A stretch of 64,000 nucleotides of DNA from JBMNMU01 sp050953505 (GTDB taxonomy: Bacteria > Bacillota > Clostridia > Peptostreptococcales > Anaerovoracaceae). The position numbers and the translations under genes were made by a program. A model generated the notes under the pieces. That model had not been told where the DNA came from, searched no databases, and saw nothing but the letters and a program-made list of their open reading frames with translations. This document shows, piece after piece, positions 54,913 through 63,050 of the stretch. The first letter of the stretch is position 1. Each line of letters opens with the position of its first letter. The DNA lies in NCBI GenBank assembly GCA_050953505.1, contig JBMNMU010000001.1:1550001-1614000 (forward strand), in the 5' to 3' direction.

Positions 54913-56523
54913 ATGGAAAACGTGAATATTTCAAGGGATTTAGCATCCCTTTCAAGAGAAGAATTAGAGGAGCAGGTGATGAGGCTTTCCACCAGGGTGG
55001 ATGAGCTTTCTTCTAGGCTTTCCTGGTATGAAGAACAGTACCGCTTGTCAAGAGCGCAGCGATTCGGACCGTCAAGTGAGCACACCTCACCTTTCGAGCA
55101 GATGAGTTTCTTCAACGAGGTAGAATCGGAATCAGCTGCATTTGTCATGTCAGAGCCAGATCTTGGCGAAGTTTGTGTTGCCCGCAAGAAAAAGAAAAAA
55201 GGTCATAAGGATAAAATCATAAAGCCACTTCCTACAGAAACTATCGAATATCGTCTTTCTGTTGAGGAGATGGACTGTCCTCAATGTGGAGAAACGTTAC
55301 ATGAAATGAAGAAGGAAGTCAGGAAAGAGCTAAAGGTAATCCCGGCACAAGTAATGGTCACGGAACATGTACGCTATGTATATGCCTGTAGAAGCTGTGA
55401 AAAGAATGAGCTTTCAACGCCTATCATAGCTGCCGCGATGCCCAATCCTGCAATCAGAAATAGCCTTGCTTCTCCGTCCATGCTTGCCCATATCATGAGC
55501 CGCAAGTATGTAGAAGCGATTCCTCTCTATCGGCAAGAACAGCAATTCAAAAGATATGGTATTAACCTGAGCAGACAGACTTTGGCAAACTGGATAATCA
55601 AGGCGTCCTCATCATGGCTGAAGCCTCTTTATGAAGCCATGCATGCTGAACTGATAAAAAGAGAGGTCCTACACGCAGACGAAACTGTGCTTGAAGTTCT
55701 GCGTGAACCTGGAAGAGAGGCCACTGCACAAAGCTACATGTGGCTTTATCGCACAAGTCGGGACGATATACCCATTGTACTTTATGAATACACACAGGGG
55801 CGCTCCGGCGATTACGCGAAGAAATTCCTGAAGGGATTTAAAGGCTTTCTTCATACCGATGGGTATGCTGGTTACCATAAGCTTGAAGATAATGAGAATC
55901 CTGAGGAAAGTATTACACTGGTAGGCTGCTGGGCACATGCTAGGAGAAAATATGATGAGGCACTTAAAGCCCTCGGAACAAAAGGTAGCCCCGCGGCAAT
56001 TACCATTCACCAAGGACTTTCCTATTGCAACAAGTTATTTCAGATTGAACAGGAAATCCGAGATTTGCCACCTATCGAGCGGACAAAGCGTCGCCGCGAG
56101 GAAGCAAAGCCTCTTATTGGGGCGTACTTTGCGTGGGTTTTAAAAAATGAGGCATTAGTACTGCCTAAAAGTAAACTGGGTGAAGCTATTGGATACAGCT
56201 TAAAACAGAGAAAATATCTTGAACGATACCTTCTTGATGGACGATTGGAGATTAGCAATAATCGTGCAGAACGTTCCATCAAACCTTTTGTAATTGGTCG
56301 TAAAAACTGGCTCTTTTCAAATACTCCAAGAGGAGCAGATGCTAGTGCCGTTACCTACAGTTTGATCGAAACGGCCAAGGAAAATGGCTTAAATCCATTC
56401 TCTTATCTACAGTGCTTATTTGAACAACTTCCCAATGTAGACATAAAGGATCCTGAAGTACTAAAGAAGTATCTTCCTTGGTCCAAGGATCTTTCCAGGA
56501 TATGCAGAAATTTGCAGCAGTAG
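54913..56523 (+). CDS. tnpC: IS66 transposase TnpC
   Basis: A 536-residue DDE transposase. It has an N-terminal coiled coil (EELEEQVMRLSTRVDELSSRL), a zinc-binding domain (MDCPQCGETL and YACRSCEKNE) and a catalytic core with acids in LHADETVLEV, LHTDGYAGY and NRAERSIKPF. I start at ATG 54913 (MENVNIS) because the family begins here, though no Shine-Dalgarno is visible. An in-frame ATG at 54856 would add 19 residues. Full length. Confidence 0.92.
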   Translation: MENVNISRDLASLSREELEEQVMRLSTRVDELSSRLSWYEEQYRLSRAQRFGPSSEHTSPFEQMSFFNEVESESAAFVMSEPDLGEVCVARKKKKKGHKDKIIKPLPTETIEYRLSVEEMDCPQCGETLHEMKKEVRKELKVIPAQVMVTEHVRYVYACRSCEKNELSTPIIAAAMPNPAIRNSLASPSMLAHIMSRKYVEAIPLYRQEQQFKRYGINLSRQTLANWIIKASSSWLKPLYEAMHAELIKREVLHADETVLEVLREPGREATAQSYMWLYRTSRDDIPIVLYEYTQGRSGDYAKKFLKGFKGFLHTDGYAGYHKLEDNENPEESITLVGCWAHARRKYDEALKALGTKGSPAAITIHQGLSYCNKLFQIEQEIRDLPPIERTKRRREEAKPLIGAYFAWVLKNEALVLPKSKLGEAIGYSLKQRKYLERYLLDGRLEISNNRAERSIKPFVIGRKNWLFSNTPRGADASAVTYSLIETAKENGLNPFSYLQCLFEQLPNVDIKDPEVLKKYLPWSKDLSRICRNLQQ

Positions 56524-56609
56524 TTAATCATTAACTACTGCTAAGTAACAACAGCTCGCATCAGTTGGCGATAGTTAATATTTAACTGCCACCAACAAAT
56601 GCGAGCTGT
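56516..56609 (+). terminator. Two strong hairpins at the end of IS66
   Basis: The first is a palindrome AGCAGTAGTTAA/TTAACTACTGCT (56516-56542). The second has arms ACAGCTCGCAT and ATGCGAGCTGT (56551-56609) with further pairing inside. They lie between tnpC and the right end of the element and may insulate it from transcription. Confidence 0.65.
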
Positions 56610-56639
56610 ATGTCTATGTGTCCTTTATTTGACGCTTAC

Positions 56640-56830
56640 ACAATTATATGAGATGTAAGTGCGATATGCATAGGGAGGTTATTTATTTATATTTTTATAT
56701 ATATTGATTTTACTAGGCTGCGGGGGAAAAAGTTGTTTGGTTATCTGGGAATGTTTGTGGCGGGGGCATCTCTTTTTGCACAAATAAAATGCGCCAGGCT
56801 GGTTTCCCAGTCTGACGCTCTGTATCTTTC
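56640..56830. other. Sequence between IS66 and ISL3
   Basis: About 190 bases of non-element DNA. It has no open frame I would support. Its last eight bases (TATCTTTC, 56823-56830) are the left copy of the ISL3 target duplication. Confidence 0.4.
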
Positions 56831-56966
56831 GGCTCTATAATGAATGTTGGGGTATTTGAGAAAATCAAATGCTCCAACTTTTCTCTTTTTTGCAAAAAAA
56901 GATAGAGCATTAATAAAATCTCTTGTAAAATAGAGTCACCACAACAATATTTAAGGAGGTTTTATT

Positions 56967-58151
56967 ATGCTCTATACTGATTATACTGAAGAATTACTCG
57001 GATTAAAAGATGTAATTGTGACAAAAGTGGAAAATGTTGAAGGATCGGTTCACATCTACCTTGAAATGAAGCTGGAGACTCAAGTGTGCCCACATTGTCG
57101 ACACGAAACAAAAAGAACTCATGATTACCGGACTCAAATAGTGAAAGATTCAGCTATATTTGGAACTGCTGTATACCTGCACATACATAAAAGACGTTAT
57201 TATTGCCCTCATTGCGGTAAAAGTTTCAATCAAAACATCAGCTTTCTTCCAAAGTATCAGAGAATTACCACAAGAAAGCAGGCGCAAATCATGGACGAGT
57301 TTAGAAGAGTATGCTCGATAAAAAGCGTGGCTGAACGTCATAATGTATCACAAACGGCTGCAGCTAGACTATTAGACTATATATCTTACCCCAAGCCATC
57401 TTTACCGGAGGTTCTATCTATTGACGAATTCAAAGGAAACGCAGGCGGCCACAAATTCCAATGCATACTTACAAACCCTAAAAAGAAGCAGGTTCTTGAC
57501 ATCTTGGAGAGCCGTATGGCTGAGGATCTCTACAAATATTTTCTAGAGATAGATAAGGCTGATAGAAACAATGTGAAATATTTTGTAATAGATATGAGTA
57601 ATCATTTTCGCCAGATTGTGCACTCGCTATTCCCAAATGCACAGGTAGTCGCAGACAAATTCCACGTTTGCAGACAAGTGACGTGGGCTTTAGAAAGGGT
57701 TCGGAAGGAGGAGCAAAAGAAGTTTGGCAAAGACAGACGGATATATTTTAAAAAGAGTAGATGGATACTCCTTAAGCATAATGAAGACCTTACCCAGGAT
57801 GAGCGTATCCAGCTTGAAGGAATGCTTCAAGTTTCAACTAATATTAGAGATGCCTATATGTTGAAGGAAAAATTCTATTCCTTTATGGCCAGTAAAGATA
57901 TCCACCAGGCAAGATCACGTTTAAAGGAATGGTTTCTGCTGGTTGGAAGTGTGGATCTTCAAGATTTTAAAAGCTGTGTTGGTACCTTCAGCAGATGGGA
58001 CAAAGAGATACTCGCTGCCTTCGATTGTGGATTCAGTAATGGATTTACCGAGGGGACAAACAACAAAATCAAGGTCATTAAGAGAATATCCTTCGGAGTT
58101 AAAAATTTTAAACGATTCAGGAATAGGATTCTTCATGCAACTGCAGCATAG
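56967..58151 (+). CDS. ISL3-family transposase
   Basis: A 394-residue transposase. It has an N-terminal zinc-ribbon (VCPHCRHETKR and YYCPHCGKSF), a helix-turn-helix near residue 115, and a DDE core with acids in LSIDEFKGN, VIDMSNHF, VVADKFHV and NGFTEGTNN. AGGAGG lies ahead of the ATG. Full length with no visible lesion. Confidence 0.92.
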   Translation: MLYTDYTEELLGLKDVIVTKVENVEGSVHIYLEMKLETQVCPHCRHETKRTHDYRTQIVKDSAIFGTAVYLHIHKRRYYCPHCGKSFNQNISFLPKYQRITTRKQAQIMDEFRRVCSIKSVAERHNVSQTAAARLLDYISYPKPSLPEVLSIDEFKGNAGGHKFQCILTNPKKKQVLDILESRMAEDLYKYFLEIDKADRNNVKYFVIDMSNHFRQIVHSLFPNAQVVADKFHVCRQVTWALERVRKEEQKKFGKDRRIYFKKSRWILLKHNEDLTQDERIQLEGMLQVSTNIRDAYMLKEKFYSFMASKDIHQARSRLKEWFLLVGSVDLQDFKSCVGTFSRWDKEILAAFDCGFSNGFTEGTNNKIKVIKRISFGVKNFKRFRNRILHATAA

Positions 58152-58275
58152 ATCATTATTTCATTAAATTCTGATACGGTGACCGCTACTTGTAGCCAAT
58201 ATCCTGGTTACATTAATTTTGGTGTGATTTTATATGAGGGTTAGGGATGATTTATTAGAACTTTAATAAGAAAAA

Positions 58276-58301
58276 CTAGAGACGGTTTACACCGCCTCTA
58301 G
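58276..58301. terminator. Terminator at the end of ISL3
   Basis: CTAGAGACGGT pairs with ACCGCCTCTAG around a TTAC loop, followed on the rightward strand by an A/T-rich tract. Confidence 0.7.
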
Positions 58302-58481
58302 AAAAATATTTTTATTCTGTTTTACAAGGCTCAACCCCAACATTTGACATAGAGCCTATCTTTCGTGAACAAACTTTGTAATTGTAAACATACTTTTGTG
58401 TATGTCGACATATAAGATAATTTTTTCATATTCATAGACATATCTTTATGTTTTTTATTATTCTATTATCATTATACTATA

Positions 58482-59567
58482 TTATAAAAGTATTGATTCT
58501 CCATTTCTATCAGTTTTTAGATATTTATAATAATTATTGGAGCCAATCTGTGGTGAACTATTAGCATAACAATAAATGCACTGGTGACTACAAGTATCAT
58601 ACTGTCCAATATCTTTGCTTATTATACAACCACAAGATTCACGTTGACCTTTATCCTTTAACTTTCTTGATTTATCAAAACTGTTATTTGTACTTCTTTC
58701 TAAAATCTTCTTATCTTCTTCCTCAATTAAATCAAATAGGGTTATTTCTTTAAAGTTAGAATCAACATCACTATTATTATAACCTAAAAAGTTCATTAAC
58801 TTTTTGTCCTGTGAAAATACTTTAATCATTAAATCATCATCAATGCACTTATTCTTTTTAATATTGTATCTACTTAAATCAATATCCTCTGAACAAGTTG
58901 CTATTTCTAGTCCCCAACTTCTATTAATTTCATTCAATCCTTCTGCTATTGCTTCCATTGTTTCTTGAATGAATTCTTTATAATTAATACCATTTTTATT
59001 TAGATTACTTTCTACTCTCCTATATGCTGAAATATCAACAAAACTGATTACAAGTTTATTTGTATAATCTGCAATTTGGTTTCCTACTTTATATATCTTA
59101 TCCAATAAGACTTCAACAGTAATTTTATCTGTTAATATTAACGGATCAAATCTCCAAACTACTTTATCTTTTCCTATCTCTTCTGACAGATACTTAAAAG
59201 TGTCTATTCTTTTATCCAACCTTCTTACTTTCGGTTCAAGCCCTTCTCTTTCATAATCATTTAAAGTAAATAAAAAATAATAGTTAATACCTATATCATT
59301 AATCTCCTTAAGATGTGCAATTATAGGCTGAGCATCTTTTGTCCAAAATACAATTAAACGGGCCTTATCAAAAGAAATATACTGCGGTTTTCTATTAAAA
59401 GGATTTACCCACTTAACATATCCTTCCCTCAGTCTATTAATGAACCATTCGGAATAAAATGCAGGTATATCAGTAGACCTGCTTGCAGAAATAATCACTG
59501 GTGCAACCCCTTTTACTCTACCTTCTTTGGTATCAATATCTATTATTTCCCACTTATTTGAAGCCAT
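58482..59567 (-). CDS. DUF1848 protein with a C-terminal radical-SAM-type CX3CX2C motif
   Basis: A 361-residue cytoplasmic protein of unknown function family DUF1848 (PF08902). The N-terminal part has IISASRSTDIPAFYSEWF, VNPFNRKPQYISF, LIVFWTKDAQP, FTLNDYEREGLEP and VVWRFDPLIL. The C-terminal part has CGC (near 310) and CSHQCIYCYAN (near 325), a CxxxCxxC motif like that of radical SAM enzymes but placed at the C-terminus rather than the N-terminus. The start at 59567 has TAGGAG eight bases upstream. It is the last of a three-gene operon with a methyltransferase and helicase. Confidence 0.82.
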   Translation of the reverse strand: MASNKWEIIDIDTKEGRVKGVAPVIISASRSTDIPAFYSEWFINRLREGYVKWVNPFNRKPQYISFDKARLIVFWTKDAQPIIAHLKEINDIGINYYFLFTLNDYEREGLEPKVRRLDKRIDTFKYLSEEIGKDKVVWRFDPLILTDKITVEVLLDKIYKVGNQIADYTNKLVISFVDISAYRRVESNLNKNGINYKEFIQETMEAIAEGLNEINRSWGLEIATCSEDIDLSRYNIKKNKCIDDDLMIKVFSQDKKLMNFLGYNNSDVDSNFKEITLFDLIEEEDKKILERSTNNSFDKSRKLKDKGQRESCGCIISKDIGQYDTCSHQCIYCYANSSPQIGSNNYYKYLKTDRNGESILL

Positions 59568-59605
59568 TAAAAACACTCCTAATCTAAATTTTCCGGTCCT
59601 TTTAT

Positions 59606-60646
59606 TTATCTTAAAGAAAATGCGTCATATGCGGTATCATTAATTACATTTAACTCCTTATAATGGTATGTACCATTGATACAATATCTCTCAGGAGCAA
59701 TTTGATAACATTCTTGCTTATCTATTCGTTGCATTACTTTGTCCACAAAGTCTGTATGAGCCAAAACTTTATATGTGATTTTGGATATATCTTTATGATT
59801 CATTCTGTGGTTTATATTAAAAATCTTCTGATGAAAACACTCTAAATTATCCTGACATTCTTCATACCAGTGGTAGCAGCATATAGGAATTAGGCAGCCT
59901 AATTTTCCATTATTTTGTTTCATATAGTCGGTTATCTCTTTATTCATTATTTTCCCGATAAAGTTCCTTTCTCCAAATATATTATTTTTTTGATTTTCCA
60001 TAATCTGATTAGTAACATCCTCTATTATAAGCATACCTTCTGGAGTCAGGTAATCATATGACTGCTTTATGAATGAATGATATAGTCCTCTATTGAGTTC
60101 ATAATCCCTGTTGTAAAATTCACTAATAAATTTAAAGGTAAGAATTATATCAAACTGTTCATTAGAGTTCCTTAGAATTTTACTTATCTTTTCTTCAAAA
60201 TCATACCTATCCTCAAATTTTTGTTCCATTACGCTAAGGTGGTTATTACTGTTTTGGTATAATTGTTCGTATATCTTTTTTTGATAACTGACTGCATTTA
60301 CATTCCCGTCTATTGAAATAATATTAGTCATAATTGTTTCAAGTGGAAAAAAGTCTTTCATTGCTTCTATCAGCCCAAACAAATCTCCACCAGAACCAGA
60401 ACCTATGTTTAAAATATTTATTTTCTTCTTTCCTATAAAATTTTTATAAATCTCTTCTTGATTAAATAAACGATAAAAAATATTATATGACTCAACAAAA
60501 CTTCTTGGAAAGTAAGTGCCTAAGTACCGTTGACTTTGTTGTTCATTATTATCCAAATTGTGTAAAGCAGCAATTGGATCAGGATCATATTGCGCTTTTA
60601 ATTCATCAAAGATGAATCTCTCTAAATACGGATTAATATTTAACAT
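59606..60646 (-). CDS. SAM-dependent methyltransferase-like protein
   Basis: A 346-residue protein. The SAM-binding loop ILNIGSGSGGDLFGLIEA lies near residue 75, followed by a DGNVNAV-like acidic site, FDIILTFKFISEFY and LTPEGMLIIEDV. A conserved-looking Cys/His segment, PICCYHWYEECQ and ECFHQKI, follows (about 245-275) and could bind a metal. The overall layout recalls Rsm22-type rRNA methyltransferases, but I cannot assign a substrate. The start at 60646 has GGAG eight bases upstream. It is the middle gene of the operon. Confidence 0.7.
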   Translation of the reverse strand: MLNINPYLERFIFDELKAQYDPDPIAALHNLDNNEQQSQRYLGTYFPRSFVESYNIFYRLFNQEEIYKNFIGKKKINILNIGSGSGGDLFGLIEAMKDFFPLETIMTNIISIDGNVNAVSYQKKIYEQLYQNSNNHLSVMEQKFEDRYDFEEKISKILRNSNEQFDIILTFKFISEFYNRDYELNRGLYHSFIKQSYDYLTPEGMLIIEDVTNQIMENQKNNIFGERNFIGKIMNKEITDYMKQNNGKLGCLIPICCYHWYEECQDNLECFHQKIFNINHRMNHKDISKITYKVLAHTDFVDKVMQRIDKQECYQIAPERYCINGTYHYKELNVINDTAYDAFSLR

Positions 60647-60707
60647 ATATAACACTCCAAGTTATCATCTTTGTTGCAAAGATACTTTTCATTTTATACT
60701 AAAAACA

Positions 60708-62903
60708 TCAACACAATTCATAAAAATCACTATCGACTTTTTGAATCATTTTAGGTATGTCTCTTAAACAATTAATAAAAACCCTTTTTTGCGCTCTTGT
60801 AACTGAAGTATAAATAACATTGTCCTTGTTAGAAAAGCCTATATTTTCAAATTCATTTAGCCCTAGAATAAATACATAATCAAATTGTAAGCCTTTTATT
60901 TGGTGGTAAGTTGTAACTGCAATTCTATCTGTAAACTCCCAATTGTTTCTCTTTGCAACATATGACCTAATCCCTTTCCTATTCAAGGAATTACTAATCA
61001 TAGCCAGTTCATTATTCCTGTCTTTAGGATAGATAACTGCAACTGATGAATTTGACTCGGTTTTACGTATCTTCTTAATAGTAGTAATAGCCTTGTTTAT
61101 TTCATCCTCAAAACTTCTGCATACAGTTACACAAGGCTTTTCCCCTCGATTTGCAACAAATGAAGATTTAGAGTTCTCACTATTTTCTCCCATCAATTGA
61201 TTTGCAAATAAAATTGTTTCCAAAGTAGAACGGTGGCATACATTCAATTCATAAGAACGATCTATATGTAATCCAAATTCATTCCAAGACTCAACACCAT
61301 TATCAAATATTTTTTGCGCAATATCTCCTACTATTGTCATAGAATTATTATGCAATTTATTTATTAATAGTAACTGAATAGGAGTAAAATCCTGTACTTC
61401 ATCGACTATTATGTGATCAAATTTCCCAAAATACCTCTTTTGAAGTTGTCCTAAGATCAATAATGCAATCCACGCAAATATATACATATCAGATGCCTTT
61501 AAATAATTACAAAAATTATAATTATGATATACTCCATTATTCTTCAAATATTGTTGATAATCTTCAAAATGATAAAATTCATTCAATATATTTGCTAAAT
61601 TAAATATTATCGTTGAATTTTGACTCTTCCAACTATAATTGTTAAAGTAATGAGAATTCATTATTCTTTCTAACTTTCTTTCTACTTGGTTTATTTTTTC
61701 CTCCTTATTAATAATCAATTTATTGTTTTTAATTTGGTTTTTAGCATAATGTCGTAAATTAACAAAATCTATTAAGGAAAAAATTTGGGACGTTTTTTCT
61801 AAATGTATATAAAACCTATCAAATTGATGTAAATCTATATCTTTCCTTAAATCAGACAAAATTTCCTTCTGTTTTTTATGAAGAAATGCTAGGATAATCT
61901 CTAAAACTTGCTTTCTTGATTTAACCTTTTTATGATAATAATCTTCAATATAGTCGATTCTTGTTATATTGGTTAATTCACGAACTTTCTGGTACATCCA
62001 ATCATCGAAACTATTTACCTGCACTAATGGTATATCTAATCTTGTAACTAAGTTAGAGAGATATTTCTTTAATGCTACATTATAACAGAATACAGCAATA
62101 TTACTTTGATTAAATTTACTAGAACACTCATTAATAAGGTATACTATTCTATGAAAAGCAATATTAGTTTTCCCACTTCCTGCAGGCCCTTTAACAAGGG
62201 TGATTCCTTGGTAAGGTGCTCTCATAATAGTATCTTGTTCTTCACGCATTTTATCTGCAATACTATCAAGAGTTGAAGATTTCACTACTTCATTTTCCTT
62301 TTTACTAATCACTTTATCCTTTAAACTTTCTTTTTTTACTTCTATATCATCAGAAATTTTTGGCCGCATATTAGTATATTTAACCACTTGTCCATCAAAA
62401 GAAAAAGCAAAATTATTGTCAATGTGTTCTAATTCAATCAGATTTTTATCGATAATTTTAACAATTTCTTTTTCTGCAATAATATAGTTTTGTCCATTGA
62501 TATTATCGCCCTGACCTACATTTTTAAATCGTAATGCTGCAATTGGTGAAGTATATAAAACTATATTTTGAGAATGGTCTGACATAAAGTTGGAAATAAA
62601 ATACGTTTGATTAGAGGTAGTTGTAATTTTGCTATAGTAAGGAAAATTAATAAATTTCTCATATGTAATATAATCATTATCTAATTTTACTCTTTTTTCT
62701 CTTAACTTATTTAAATCTTCCATAATATATATTTTGTCTTCTCTATCTGCGTATCTTAAATTTTCTCTTTCATTATATATCTTGCTGAGTATATCCTCCA
62801 TTTGCTTTTTTAAATCGGAGTTTTCAAAATTATATGACAAAGTCTCAACAATATTTTTAAGAATCTCTATAGCCTTTCGCCAGTATGCCTCGTGTCTTTC
62901 CAA
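60708..62903 (-). CDS. HelD/UvrD-like superfamily 1 helicase
   Basis: A 731-residue protein. The N-terminal 60 residues are charged and coiled-coil-like, then a beta-rich part (about 90-200) precedes Walker A GPAGSGKTNIAFHR near residue 236, HQIKGLQFDYVFILG, Walker B IIVDEVQDFTPIQL near 495, and ending motif VTRAQKR near 698. The order of parts resembles HelD, an RNA-polymerase-recycling helicase-like ATPase, more than UvrD. It starts at TTG behind GGGGGAG. It is the first gene of the operon. The region is very AT-rich compared with its surroundings. Confidence 0.85.
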   Translation of the reverse strand: MERHEAYWRKAIEILKNIVETLSYNFENSDLKKQMEDILSKIYNERENLRYADREDKIYIMEDLNKLREKRVKLDNDYITYEKFINFPYYSKITTTSNQTYFISNFMSDHSQNIVLYTSPIAALRFKNVGQGDNINGQNYIIAEKEIVKIIDKNLIELEHIDNNFAFSFDGQVVKYTNMRPKISDDIEVKKESLKDKVISKKENEVVKSSTLDSIADKMREEQDTIMRAPYQGITLVKGPAGSGKTNIAFHRIVYLINECSSKFNQSNIAVFCYNVALKKYLSNLVTRLDIPLVQVNSFDDWMYQKVRELTNITRIDYIEDYYHKKVKSRKQVLEIILAFLHKKQKEILSDLRKDIDLHQFDRFYIHLEKTSQIFSLIDFVNLRHYAKNQIKNNKLIINKEEKINQVERKLERIMNSHYFNNYSWKSQNSTIIFNLANILNEFYHFEDYQQYLKNNGVYHNYNFCNYLKASDMYIFAWIALLILGQLQKRYFGKFDHIIVDEVQDFTPIQLLLINKLHNNSMTIVGDIAQKIFDNGVESWNEFGLHIDRSYELNVCHRSTLETILFANQLMGENSENSKSSFVANRGEKPCVTVCRSFEDEINKAITTIKKIRKTESNSSVAVIYPKDRNNELAMISNSLNRKGIRSYVAKRNNWEFTDRIAVTTYHQIKGLQFDYVFILGLNEFENIGFSNKDNVIYTSVTRAQKRVFINCLRDIPKMIQKVDSDFYELC

Positions 62904-63050
62904 GCCTACTCCCCCTTTTGCTTTGAAAAGTATATTGCTTTTATCAATATTTGTTTTAATTACTCATATATATATTATTATATAGTATTTATGCAATATT
63001 TTCCACAAAACGCAGTTTTTATAATTCGCTCAATTTACATAAATAAAATG

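Larger units (their letters stand above)
54022..56639 (+). mobile_element. IS66-family insertion sequence
   Basis: A 2,618-base element with tnpA, tnpB and tnpC in order. The ends are GTAAGCGTCAAAT (54022) and its reverse complement ending at 56639. No 8-base target duplication is found next to the ends (GGATATTT on the left, ACAATTAT on the right), so one flank has probably been rearranged or deleted after insertion. Confidence 0.88.
56831..58356 (+). mobile_element. ISL3-family insertion sequence with 8-base target duplication
   Basis: A 1,526-base element. Inward-reading ends GGCTCTATAATGAATGTTGGGGT and GGCTCTATGTCAAATGTTGGGGT are imperfect inverted repeats of about 23 bases. The direct repeat TATCTTTC lies at 56823-56830 and 58357-58364. 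This supports a clean and probably recent insertion. Confidence 0.93.

Noticed and set aside
54022..56639. IS66 target-site duplication
   Set aside because: The 8 bases beside the two ends (GGATATTT and ACAATTAT) do not match, so I could not claim a duplication.
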